From a virus, in the IMG/VR virus record IMGVR_UViG_3300020733_000077, positions 1 to 24,384 of that record: DNA of 24,384 bases; one strand, 5' to 3'. A program made the position numbers and the translations under genes. A model generated the notes under the pieces. That model was not told where the DNA came from, did no database searches, and worked only from the letters and a program-made list of their open reading frames with translations. The first letter of the stretch is position 1, and the number at the start of each line of letters is the position of its first letter. Shown here piece after piece: positions 1 through 8,010 of the stretch.

Positions 1-438
1 ATGGATAACTCTACGAGTTTCTCCAGTTCCGTCATCAGCCTTCTCCATCTTTGCATCATTGATGTTTCCACCAATAGAAAAACCTGAATAAGTTCCATCA
101 AGAACTTTTTCCCAAGCATCCTGTGCACCCTTAGAGATGTAAGCTGTTACGTAAATACCATTGTATTTCTTCTGTGTTTCTGGATCAAAAAATGTATCTT
201 CTTTAAAATCAACCATCTTGCCAACTGCTGTTGGGCCATGCATTTCACGGATATTTCCTCTGAAATTATCAAATGCTTTTTTGCTTGCTTCAGCTTTAAC
301 AATATCTCCATGACGATCAACATTGTCTAGGGATGCAAAGCCAGATACGGTTCTCTTTTCCTTATTAACTTTAGTAATAGGAAAATGAAGAGCCATGGAT
401 GACTCGCTATTTTGCCAATAAGTTTTTTGAATTTCCAT
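1..438 (-). CDS. XkdF/S78-like prohead protease, N-terminal part (C-terminus beyond left edge)
   Basis: The frame is open from an ATG at 438 to the window edge, giving the first 146 residues. It resembles capsid maturation proteases of the XkdF / HK97 prohead protease (S78-like) group, which cleave scaffold and capsid N-termini during head assembly. Visible support: an N-terminal beta strand with VSGFASLDNVDRHGDIV (residues 31-47), a candidate catalytic His at 67 (REMHG), and a candidate catalytic Ser at 121 in SGFSIGG. The His-Ser spacing of 54 residues is close to that of HK97 protease (about 49). The position downstream of the portal is the usual head-gene order, and the major capsid gene would be expected beyond position 1. 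There is no clear Shine-Dalgarno before the 438 ATG; an internal ATG at 396 is an alternative start. Family assignment is from motifs; the active-site roles are inferred. Confidence 0.75.
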   Translation of the reverse strand, partial: MEIQKTYWQNSESSMALHFPITKVNKEKRTVSGFASLDNVDRHGDIVKAEASKKAFDNFRGNIREMHGPTAVGKMVDFKEDTFFDPETQKKYNGIYVTAYISKGAQDAWEKVLDGTYSGFSIGGNINDAKMEKADDGTGETRRVIH

Positions 439-458
439 ATGTAAATAAATAATAGCAA

Positions 459-466
459 TATTTATA
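459..466 (-). promoter_or_regulatory. possible promoter element TATAAATA before the protease gene
   Basis: The 52-nt gap between the holin-like gene and the protease gene is almost pure A/T and contains a perfect 12-nt palindrome (TATTTATAAATA, 459-470). Read on the minus strand it includes TATAAATA, identical to the T4-type late promoter core, about 20 nt before the protease ATG. This could be a promoter, or chance in AT-rich DNA. Nothing else in the window shows this phage uses T4-type late transcription. I see no convincing -35 box. Confidence 0.22.
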
Positions 467-490
467 AATAAAGCATAATTTTGATAAATA

Positions 491-829
491 TTATTTTATA
501 ATACCGCTATTGATTTGGATGACTTTTTTGACATCCGCCCCTTCTGGCTTATAAGTTTTTTCAGGGATGCTCTCTGGAACTCCAGGGTCATTGTCTTCAA
601 TATTTGCCAAATAAGGAGTGTTGATATGTGAATCTGGAGTAATATTTGGATTAGCCATAGAGTTATGAGATACCAATCCACCTGTTACAAACCCAACCAC
701 TACATACCCCAAATGGGGCAAATCGTGCTGAAAGCCTGTTGCTGCCCATGCTGAAAATGATCCTGTAAGGGCAATACCTAATGTTTTTGCATCAAATATT
801 TGAAACTTAAAATGGTGCTTTAAACTCAT
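491..829 (-). CDS. putative two-TM holin or small membrane protein
   Basis: 112-aa protein with two predicted membrane segments near the N-terminus (about residues 16-34, LGIALTGSFSAWAATGF, and 39-57, HLGYVVVGFVTGGLV) separated by a very short turn, followed by a polar tail of about 55 residues. Its ATG overlaps the endolysin stop by four bases (ATGA), so the two are translationally coupled. Small size, two hydrophobic helices and immediate coupling to a CHAP endolysin make a class II-like holin the best guess; holins form the inner-membrane lesion that releases the lysin. There is no sequence signature that proves it, and a generic membrane protein is possible. The long acidic tail is atypical for a minimal holin. 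Confidence 0.55.
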   Translation of the reverse strand: MSLKHHFKFQIFDAKTLGIALTGSFSAWAATGFQHDLPHLGYVVVGFVTGGLVSHNSMANPNITPDSHINTPYLANIEDNDPGVPESIPEKTYKPEGADVKKVIQINSGIIK

Positions 830-1680
830 AGCGTACCCTTCAATTCATCATAAATAATTTGAGGAAGAGGACCTGTAACCTTAATTCCCTGTTTAGTTTC
901 ATATTTTACTAATGCTGCTTGTGTTTGAGTATTCATTGTTCCAGTAACATAGTTTACTGGCAAAAGTCCCGCCTTTTGTAAAGCCTTTTCAACTGCCATA
1001 ACAGCATCACTTTGTTGTCCAAGATTGAATGCTGTAGAGCTTGTTGGAAATGGTGGTGCTACAAAAACTGTAGTAGATTTAGTTGTTGCGGTTGGTGTAG
1101 TTGTCAACATACCGCTGTGAATAGCACCTGTAGCTGACGCTACTGCTGCACCTGTTCCTCCAACTACTGCTGTCGCTTTCTTGCTTGTAACGCCCTTTGA
1201 AACGGGTTTTAAAGGTGTTGGGTATTTTGGTCTAACGATAGCAGATATAAAAAGATATGGTCTATGAACTCTCCAGCATCCGCTTTCATGAATTGAATCA
1301 TTTGGATTTCCAGTATTAAAACCAATTGTTGTAATGCCATCTGCTGAAGCAGCTTCTAATATTTCTACGTGATCAACAACACCATCACTATTCCAGTCAT
1401 AGAAAACTAAATCCCCTGGTTGGCCTTGATATTTATTTACAACTAAACCTTGTCGTTGAAACCAAGGTAGTGCTGCTGGATTATAAGAAAAACCTTTAGG
1501 AGTTTGTGCAGCAATTAAATATGAAAGTCCAACTTGTGCAAAACACCAACTAACTCCCATTGCACAATATGGAGCATCTTTTATACCGTACCAATCACCG
1601 TATGGATTTTCATCTTGAGCACCTGCGTGAAAACCAATTTGGCTACGTGCAACATTTAAAACATCTAACGCCGTAGACAT
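826..1680 (-). CDS. endolysin: CHAP-type domain plus C-terminal peptidoglycan-binding domain
   Basis: 284-aa peptidoglycan hydrolase. The N-terminal region (about 1-150) looks like a CHAP / NlpC-P60-like cysteine peptidase or amidase: candidate Cys39 in PYCAMGVSWCF, the PGDLVFYDW strand at 87-96, His104 in VDHVEI, and Asn122 as possible third residue. A Thr/Pro/Ala linker (about 155-215) leads to a PG_binding_1-like domain at about 218-284 (LGQQSDAVMAVEKAL ... TQAALVKYETKQG). It would cut the host cell wall at lysis. The ATG at 1680 lies 3 nt after the portal stop, with an AAGGAA ribosome site about 9 nt upstream; the TGA overlaps the next gene by four bases. The NPYGDWYG and YCAMGVSWCF motifs remind me of actinobacterial CHAP proteins. 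An alternative role as a virion-associated wall hydrolase cannot be excluded given its place among head genes. Confidence 0.85.
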   Translation of the reverse strand: MSTALDVLNVARSQIGFHAGAQDENPYGDWYGIKDAPYCAMGVSWCFAQVGLSYLIAAQTPKGFSYNPAALPWFQRQGLVVNKYQGQPGDLVFYDWNSDGVVDHVEILEAASADGITTIGFNTGNPNDSIHESGCWRVHRPYLFISAIVRPKYPTPLKPVSKGVTSKKATAVVGGTGAAVASATGAIHSGMLTTTPTATTKSTTVFVAPPFPTSSTAFNLGQQSDAVMAVEKALQKAGLLPVNYVTGTMNTQTQAALVKYETKQGIKVTGPLPQIIYDELKGTL

Positions 1681-1683
1681 TTG

Positions 1684-3267
1684 TTAGTTTCCTTCTTGAG
1701 GTCCCTCACCCTTAGCATTACGGGCGGTTCCCATTTTATCTGGAGCATTCAAAGTTCTATTTTGATCACGTGTTTTATTTCCACTTGCATCTGATGCTGC
1801 ATCCGATGCTTGCTTTGGATTAAGAACAAGAACTGCATCACCAGTAGAAATTGGAGGCAATCCCTTACGTGCACGAACTTCATTAGGAAGAATAACTTGA
1901 TCTTTAAGATAACGATCATCAATACGAGATTGTGTCTCTTCATCTGTAAGTGCAAGTTCGTTAAATCTGAGAACAAATGCGTCTGTAAATTCTTTGATTA
2001 TTAGATTAATCTTAAATTCAAGTTCTTCTTGACGTGGACGACATACCTGCTCTTTAAATGTCTTATCTGCATCTTTAGCATTTGCTAGAGATACATTTGC
2101 AGGCATTCCAAGCTTTGATACTGGAACACGGTGAGATAGAAGAATACGATCTCTGTTTTCTACCGCATAGTTTCTGAATGAAGAATCCTGAATTCCCGCT
2201 TCAATTGGCTCCATGTTAAATTCAACACGACCCTGTTCACCATCTGATGGTAGTGGGATGTAAAGAGTTCTATGGTTTCTACCCTTAAGTCCTGTTTGGA
2301 AAAATTCAAGCAATTTACGCTCTGAATCAGCAGTAAGCTTAGCACCTTTAACTGTGATGATATAGCGTGGAACAGCTTTATTTTCAAAGTAATCTAGATT
2401 GAAACGCTGAGCAAACTCATCACCAGCAACGGCGTTCTTAGCTGATAGCACATCTGGAATTCCATAGTATGTATTTGATGGAGTAAAGACTTTAAAGTGA
2501 ATGACTTCATTTGGCTGTGGATCCGTTCCAATCTGGTCTGGAGTTTCTGTATCTCCAAAATTTCTAAAGAATGTGTATCTGTTGTAAACAACTTGTACAA
2601 ATCCGTCACGGTGACGGCGGATACGCATTGTTGTTGTAGGAATATGACCAACATATCCAATCTTACCTGTAGAAGTACGACCAATTTCCATGTAAGCATT
2701 TCCTGTTGATTCTAAGTCAACGAAAATCTTTTTCATTGTTTCTGTAAATGAATCATCTGAGTTCATTGACTCTAGGTGATCTCGCAATTCTTCTTTAAGT
2801 TGTTCAAGCTTGCTACGAAGTTTATCAAGAGCCTTTGGACTCTTATCCATTGCATCTTCAACTTTTTGCTTGGTTGCCCAAGTCTCTTCAAACTTATAGC
2901 CAAGACCAATAACGTTTGCAGCCTTAGCATTTACAGCAGAGTGGTGATATGGAGAAATATCATAAAGCTGTGCTAGGTAAAGAATGTTGTATGGTGGTTG
3001 TACGATTTGAAAAAGAGAGTATCCTGTAAGATCAAGTGGATCAAGTTTCTTTGACTTTGCATCATCAATACCTGTAAATGACTTTTGCATTCTATTAACT
3101 TGACGACGGAAATTAGGGCTTAGTCCCTCCGCCTTTTTAATATCTTCCCATGTTGCATTAAACGGATCACCAAAATCATGTTCTACTGTATGAACTGGTG
3201 CATCCATTTTAACTGTGATGCCCTTATCGTCATCATCCATACTGTCATCAATTTTTAAACTAGCCAA
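1684..3267 (-). CDS. phage portal protein (PBSX/HK97-like)
   Basis: 527-aa portal, the dodecameric ring at the capsid vertex through which DNA is packaged and ejected. Family-typical segments: a membrane-facing N-terminal helix region, LTGYSLFQIVQPPYNILYL (about 80-98), FVDLESTGNAYMEIGR (about 184-199, the conserved TGNAY motif), YYGIPDVLSA (about 268-277), and a stem region ending SLANAKDADKTFKEQV. The C-terminus (about 480-527) is polar and probably disordered. Length is usual for the family. The start is TTG at 3267: a strong AGGGAG site lies about 7 nt upstream, and the gene overlaps the preceding stop by 8 nt. The next ATG (3240, MDDDDKG) has no ribosome site. Identification as a portal is firm; assignment to the PBSX branch is from general resemblance and the XkdF-like protease nearby. 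Confidence 0.9.
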   Translation of the reverse strand: MASLKIDDSMDDDDKGITVKMDAPVHTVEHDFGDPFNATWEDIKKAEGLSPNFRRQVNRMQKSFTGIDDAKSKKLDPLDLTGYSLFQIVQPPYNILYLAQLYDISPYHHSAVNAKAANVIGLGYKFEETWATKQKVEDAMDKSPKALDKLRSKLEQLKEELRDHLESMNSDDSFTETMKKIFVDLESTGNAYMEIGRTSTGKIGYVGHIPTTTMRIRRHRDGFVQVVYNRYTFFRNFGDTETPDQIGTDPQPNEVIHFKVFTPSNTYYGIPDVLSAKNAVAGDEFAQRFNLDYFENKAVPRYIITVKGAKLTADSERKLLEFFQTGLKGRNHRTLYIPLPSDGEQGRVEFNMEPIEAGIQDSSFRNYAVENRDRILLSHRVPVSKLGMPANVSLANAKDADKTFKEQVCRPRQEELEFKINLIIKEFTDAFVLRFNELALTDEETQSRIDDRYLKDQVILPNEVRARKGLPPISTGDAVLVLNPKQASDAASDASGNKTRDQNRTLNAPDKMGTARNAKGEGPQEGN

Positions 3268-3598
3268 GCTTCATCTCCCTCATTTCTTTTACATAATCCA
3301 TCATTGCTGGAAGATCATGTTCATCTGGAACAAGTCCCATTTCCATTCTTTGTCTTTGAATTTCAAGCTCTTCATCTGTAACTGGTCTATGACCCGCCAT
3401 AAATAATGGTTCACCGTCTTCTAGGCCGTAGTGTCTGGCAGCATCTTTAAGCTTTTTAATCTGGCGAATATCGCCTTTCATGGACGGGATACTCAAATAA
3501 GCACCATCTTCATCCATAACAACCTTGCCATCTGGCATCTGCCATATATACAATCCCCAGTTAACTTCATCAACGGGGGTAATCTTCATTTTACCCAT
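3260..3598 (-). CDS. conserved small phage protein preceding the portal
   Basis: 112-aa soluble, charged protein of unknown function. The N-terminal half looks like a small beta domain (ITPVDEVNWGLYIWQMPDG, residues 5-23, then KGDIRQIKKLKDAARHYG). The C-terminal half is helical and acidic/Met-rich (DEELEIQRQRMEMGLVPDE). I recall similar small proteins next to portals in uncultured aquatic phages, but no function is known to me. Its TAG stop overlaps the portal start by 8 nt, so the two are probably coupled and may cooperate in head or connector assembly (inference). Start chosen at ATG 3598 with a short AGG upstream; ATG 3589 is an alternative, and an in-frame TTG at 3625 lies inside a hairpin arm and is unlikely. 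Confidence 0.7.
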   Translation of the reverse strand: MGKMKITPVDEVNWGLYIWQMPDGKVVMDEDGAYLSIPSMKGDIRQIKKLKDAARHYGLEDGEPLFMAGHRPVTDEELEIQRQRMEMGLVPDEHDLPAMMDYVKEMREMKLG

Positions 3599-3623
3599 AT
3601 GCCTATAATACCATGTAACTATC

Positions 3624-3651
3624 AAAAATGGTACATATGACTGCCATTTTT
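3624..3651 (-). terminator. weak hairpin with U-tract between fibre and head genes
   Basis: Inverted repeat with perfect 8-bp arms (AAAAATGG / CCATTTTT) and a 12-nt loop, starting at the stop codon of the upstream LamG gene. The 3' arm ends in a run of five T on the minus strand. Only two G-C pairs, so it would be a weak terminator at best; it may act as an attenuator or mRNA-stabilising structure. It occupies one of the two largest gaps in the window (3599-3649), exactly at the boundary between tail-adhesin and head genes. It reads as a hairpin with an A/T tail in both directions. Confidence 0.4.
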
Positions 3652-5617
3652 AGAAGATATGGTTATGTGCAATGACAGGTACACCGCCATTTATGCTTGT
3701 TGCAGAGGTTCCAAAGTACTCAGAAATGGCACCAAGCGTTGTAACACTATCGTAAACAATAGAATTGCTTGTTGAAATGTAAGACAAGTATCTATTTTGA
3801 ATATCTGTAGATGCAAGTATGCCTGGGAATAAAGTAAAATAACCATACATTGCTTGAGGTGAATTTGCAGTTCCATCAGCACTAGCATTTACATAAATTG
3901 GATTAGATGTAGATGTATTATAAGTTATTGCAACATAATATGTTTCTCCTGGAACAATTGTGTATTGTCCAGAACTTTGTAAGAAGCCGTTTACATATAG
4001 GCTTCCATTAGACCCTAGATTGCTTATAAGAGTACTTGTAGAAGGGTTTACATATAAATCTACTCCCGCCACCGTTGTTGTGTCTAAAATGGCTGCTAGG
4101 GTCGTGCTTGTGCTAGATTCATATCTAAACCAGAATTCAATAGTCTGATAACTTGTATTATTAACAGATTTAATAATAGCTGATCCTGTAGTACCAGATC
4201 CTGGGGTTTGATTAACAAAGTGTACTCCAAGATTTCTTTCCTTGGATAGAATATTGTTATTATCTTCTCTAATCATATATGTCTGACTTGAGGCTGGGGA
4301 CAAAATAAATCCTCCAGAATCTGCAGCAACACTCAAACTCTTATAAATAGTTGCAGATAGATTATCTAATCTTGGCTGCAAAGCCTGTGATGTATCCAAA
4401 GAACTAATTTGAACTCTGATCAAAAGTTGTGCACTTGAAGCAGTTGAAGCATGAGATAAGAAATTAGGAACAATTTGATTGCTATAAACTTGATTCCAAG
4501 TTAATCCGCCATCGTAAGATGACGATACTGAAACAAATTGTGAAGATATTGTTGAATCTGGATTTGATCCAGAATCCCAAGATATGCTTGTTCCCGCAAA
4601 ATTTGTATATTGAACAATTGGGAAGTTGTAATACCAAGTTCCAGTAAGTTGTCCTGCATTTGCAGTGCTTTGAATTGTCAGTCCACCATCTGTTATTAGA
4701 TTGTTAAATACACCTTGACTGTAATCTTTAACAGTTTTAAATTTCTTTTGAAGATGAATCATATTAGAGTTTTCAGTAAGATCAATATGATAAGCACTTG
4801 TATTTTGTACAAAATACTCTGGAGATGAATCAACATTTGCCCAAATTAGATGATTTCTTATTTCATTTAAAGATAGCTTTCTTGTATAAAAAGCTAAATC
4901 GTTAATAATAAACTCTTCTCCTGTTTGGGCGGGACCTATCTGATATTTAACATAAGTAGTATTAGTTGTACTAAACTGGAAGTTATTTGGCAGATCAATA
5001 GTTTCATCAGATATACCATTTACCATAATCTGTATTGAACGTTCTGCATAAGTTATAAACAAATGAATCTTTTGATCCCAAGAATGTATTTGTTTCTTTG
5101 TTGTATAAGTTCCCGTGCTTCCGCTTATAGTAAAATAAATATGATCATTGTTAGCATATACTTGAGCTATTGTATTACCCGCATTTATTACATTAAATAA
5201 ATTAACATTTGTGGTAGGATTTTGCGGGAATTGAAGCCACATCTCTGCTCCAAATACCCCTTCTTCATAATTTTGACTAAAAAAATCATATATATCAAAA
5301 ATACTAATTACAGATGATGGTGTTATTTTACAACCACTATAATTTGTATCACCAAATAATCTAGCATTAAGGGTTACAATATCTTGAAATACTGGTAATT
5401 CTGTGCCAAATGCCACAGCTGCTTGATTTTGATTTACTGAAACATCTTGAAGATAAAAAGATCCTGGATCAAATCCATATGTTCCTTCTGTATTAAGCCA
5501 TTGTTGGTATGTATTATATTCTTCCAAAATGGTGGCATATGTTCTTAGATTAACTGTACCTGTTAAAGGCCAATAAGCTATAGGATCATCTCTGAGTACC
5601 GCTTGCTTATATGACAT
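3650..5617 (-). CDS. LamG/concanavalin-like tail protein with Asp-box
   Basis: 655-aa tail adhesin. The opening YKQAVLRDDPIAYWPL (3-18) is typical of the first strand of LamG (laminin-G/concanavalin-like) domains, and residues about 10-262 read as one such domain (AEMWLQF, YAERSIQIMVNG, LAFYTRKLSLNEI, the last being a common LamG C-terminal motif). A middle beta region (about 325-425) holds one Asp-box, SYDGGLTWN (367-375). A second LamG-like domain covers about 480-640 (TIEFWFRYE ... SLYVNGFLQ ... YYVAITYN). These folds usually bind glycans or proteins, so host surface binding is inferred. The ATG shares one base with the TAA of the preceding gene (TAATG), so it is coupled to it. Enzymatic activity is not indicated; sialidase-type folds carry several Asp-boxes, and only one is visible here. 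Confidence 0.75.
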   Translation of the reverse strand: MSYKQAVLRDDPIAYWPLTGTVNLRTYATILEEYNTYQQWLNTEGTYGFDPGSFYLQDVSVNQNQAAVAFGTELPVFQDIVTLNARLFGDTNYSGCKITPSSVISIFDIYDFFSQNYEEGVFGAEMWLQFPQNPTTNVNLFNVINAGNTIAQVYANNDHIYFTISGSTGTYTTKKQIHSWDQKIHLFITYAERSIQIMVNGISDETIDLPNNFQFSTTNTTYVKYQIGPAQTGEEFIINDLAFYTRKLSLNEIRNHLIWANVDSSPEYFVQNTSAYHIDLTENSNMIHLQKKFKTVKDYSQGVFNNLITDGGLTIQSTANAGQLTGTWYYNFPIVQYTNFAGTSISWDSGSNPDSTISSQFVSVSSSYDGGLTWNQVYSNQIVPNFLSHASTASSAQLLIRVQISSLDTSQALQPRLDNLSATIYKSLSVAADSGGFILSPASSQTYMIREDNNNILSKERNLGVHFVNQTPGSGTTGSAIIKSVNNTSYQTIEFWFRYESSTSTTLAAILDTTTVAGVDLYVNPSTSTLISNLGSNGSLYVNGFLQSSGQYTIVPGETYYVAITYNTSTSNPIYVNASADGTANSPQAMYGYFTLFPGILASTDIQNRYLSYISTSNSIVYDSVTTLGAISEYFGTSATSINGGVPVIAHNHIF

Positions 5618-8001
5618 TATGCAGTCCTTGTCCAGGTACTTGTACCAATAGATGTAAATGTATGAACGGTGTATCCGTTAAAAGTTGAAATTGATCCGCC
5701 TGTTGCTGTTAATGAACCTGTTGGATATGAGATAATTACTATTCCAGAACCGCCAGATCCTGCAGTAGCATTGTCTCCCGAACCGCTTCCACCATTACCA
5801 GTATTTGCCGTAGCATTTGGCTTTGCACTTTGTCCAGTGCCAGCTTGTCCACCAGGTCCGCCAGCAGCATATGTACCATAATTTGAACCATTAATTTGAT
5901 ATGTTAATCCTGAACCTCCAGCTCCACCATATACACCTGAAGTTCCTGCACTACCTGCACCTCCACCACCACCGCCATAGTTTGCATCTGTGTATGAAGA
6001 TCCACCACCACCATTATTTCCAGTTCCGTATCCATAAGTTGAATTTTGCGTAGTTGATCCACCTAATTGAGATGTGCTCTGACAACCTCCGCCACCGCCT
6101 GATCCACCATTTCCACCATTTCCACCACCATAAGCAGTTCCTTGACCGCCACCTAGTGCAGTGTAACCTAACGCCGAAGATGCATTTCCAGCATTTCCAT
6201 TTCCATTTGTAGGCGTAGCATTACCTCCAGCACCTACAACTACTGAATAAGAAGTTATTAAAGCATTATATGTAGATGCTACATATCCACCTGCTCCGCC
6301 ACCACCGCCAGCTGATGAACCACCTGCTCCGCCACCACCAACGACAAGTACATTGACTGCTTTTCCTGCTGTCAATGGTGTTACAGCTGAAGATGAAAAA
6401 GAAAGAGAAGAAGGACCTGCTCCATTTATTGCTCCAACTTGAAATGTATAAGATGTTGAGCTGCTTAATCCAGTTACTGATATTGGAGAAGTATCTCCCA
6501 AGCCTACGAAGTTTCCTGGATTTGATATTACAAAATAATCTGATGGAGGCTGATTTGATGCTGGAGTAAAACTAACTGTTGCACCATTTGTTATAGCTGT
6601 TGCAGTTCCAATTGTTGGAGCTGTTGTGGGTTGAACTGGTAATGCAAATTTATTTTTTATAGCATTATAATTTCCAATAATTTCTGTTGATGAAAGTTGA
6701 CGGTTATACATTCTTACATTTGAAACAGCAATATTACCATAATAACCACCATTTATCCAGTTTGCTAGTGCAAATAGATTATTTGCATATCCTGGAGGAG
6801 TTGTAGTAGTACCATATACTTGACTCATAGTTTGAAGAACACCATCAATCCAAATTTGATTTGATGATGGTATTGATCCAGATTTTGTCATAACAAAAGC
6901 ATAATGATGATAATTTCCAGCTAAATTTAAAGAATTTACTTGAGAAGAAGTTAATCCATATAAATCTCCTGCTCCTGTATTATATCCTAAACTTCCGCCC
7001 GCTGTCCAAATATCATACGTTGTAAAACCACAGAACATTCCATTATTTGCATTGTTGACATTAATCCATTTTGCCCAAAGATCTATTGTAACTACTGATG
7101 CAGATGCAAGTTGTGTTGCTGTAACAGTTCCATAATTTGATGAACCATCAAATACTATAGAGCCTCCATTATCTGTAGAGAAACTTGGAGTTCCATTCCA
7201 TGTCATATTATTTGCATTACCACTTGTATCTGTTACTGATGTTGGTCCAGTTCCTCCATAGTAATTTGTATTTGAAAAATCATATTCAAATATTAATCCA
7301 CTTGTTGCTGTTCCTATAGGCAATCTTTCATATAGAGCATTATAATTTTGAAGAACTTCTGCAGCAGTTAATGCAGTATTGTATAAAGCAAAGAAATTAA
7401 TTTCACCTTTATAAAACCCCGCATAACCTTCACCTAAATAGGCTGTTGATACTGATGTTAAAGCAGTTGGATATGAATTAGCTACACTTCCTCCAGCCAC
7501 TCCATTTTTATACCATGTTATAGTTGATGGACTTCTTACAAGAGTAATTACAGCCATTTCATTTTCTTTTACAGTAAAAGAAGAGTTAACTCCTTGATAT
7601 GTTGCACCATTTCCACCACTTGTTCCAAAATAATAATTAAAATCACCTGTTGTTTCATGAGTAATAGTTCCATACCCAGCATATTCGTGATTGTATGGAT
7701 TTCTTCTTTGTCCATCTGTTTCCATAGGTTTTAAAACCATTACTATAGTCTGATTAGATGCAAAGTTAAATGGAGATGTGCTGAATGATGCGTAGGATGA
7801 TGAACCATCAAAAGAAGCATATTTATTACTTATTGATACACCAGAAAGTGTAGCATTAGAATTACCCTTAAGATCATATAGGGTTGTTCCAGAGCCTGGA
7901 TAAGATGATTGTGAATACGTATCATAACATAAAACTAAACCACGTGTAACAAGTCTTCTATCACTTGAAGCAGTAGAAGATACAAGAAATGATCCCGCCA
8001 C
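5617..8001 (-). CDS. multidomain tail adhesin: LamG-LamG-FN3-glycine-rich
   Basis: 794-aa protein with clear modules: LamG-like 1 at about 20-223 (GLVLCYDTYS opening, KGEINFFALYNTALTAAEV closing), LamG-like 2 at about 235-448 (GLIFEYDFSN opening, IAVSNVRMYNRQLSSTEI closing), a fibronectin III domain at about 455-545 (SSSTSYTFQVGAING), a glycine-rich domain at about 548-760 beginning VLVVGGGGAGG, and a short C-terminal strand region (NGYTVHTFTSIGTSTW). It is probably a distal tail adhesin that binds host surface sugars. The start is GTG at 8001, backed by AGGAGG five bases upstream that overlaps the preceding stop. It shares the glycine-rich module with the 354-aa gene at 8964-10028 and the LamG fold with its downstream neighbour. 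Confidence 0.82.
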   Translation of the reverse strand: MAGSFLVSSTASSDRRLVTRGLVLCYDTYSQSSYPGSGTTLYDLKGNSNATLSGVSISNKYASFDGSSSYASFSTSPFNFASNQTIVMVLKPMETDGQRRNPYNHEYAGYGTITHETTGDFNYYFGTSGGNGATYQGVNSSFTVKENEMAVITLVRSPSTITWYKNGVAGGSVANSYPTALTSVSTAYLGEGYAGFYKGEINFFALYNTALTAAEVLQNYNALYERLPIGTATSGLIFEYDFSNTNYYGGTGPTSVTDTSGNANNMTWNGTPSFSTDNGGSIVFDGSSNYGTVTATQLASASVVTIDLWAKWINVNNANNGMFCGFTTYDIWTAGGSLGYNTGAGDLYGLTSSQVNSLNLAGNYHHYAFVMTKSGSIPSSNQIWIDGVLQTMSQVYGTTTTPPGYANNLFALANWINGGYYGNIAVSNVRMYNRQLSSTEIIGNYNAIKNKFALPVQPTTAPTIGTATAITNGATVSFTPASNQPPSDYFVISNPGNFVGLGDTSPISVTGLSSSTSYTFQVGAINGAGPSSLSFSSSAVTPLTAGKAVNVLVVGGGGAGGSSAGGGGGAGGYVASTYNALITSYSVVVGAGGNATPTNGNGNAGNASSALGYTALGGGQGTAYGGGNGGNGGSGGGGGCQSTSQLGGSTTQNSTYGYGTGNNGGGGSSYTDANYGGGGGGAGSAGTSGVYGGAGGSGLTYQINGSNYGTYAAGGPGGQAGTGQSAKPNATANTGNGGSGSGDNATAGSGGSGIVIISYPTGSLTATGGSISTFNGYTVHTFTSIGTSTWTRTA
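5722..6342 (-). repeat. glycine-rich coding tract
   Basis: Low-complexity stretch that encodes runs such as GGGGAGG and GGGGGG in the C-terminal half of the 794-aa adhesin; the plus strand shows repeated CCACC and ACCGCC units. Runs of Gly are broken at intervals by Ser, Asn, Ala and Tyr. Its paralogue is the tract at 8994-9767. Together they give a substrate for slippage and recombination. Confidence 0.8.
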
Positions 8002-8010
8002 TTTTGCCTC

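Noticed and set aside
3650-5617. Enzymatic sialidase or depolymerase call from the Asp-box
   Set aside because: One Asp-box and LamG-like folds do not show catalytic residues; binding is the safer reading.
5669-5881. Plus-strand Pro-rich open frame
   Set aside because: Antisense of the Gly-rich tract of the 794-aa adhesin; Gly codons read backwards give Pro/Ala.
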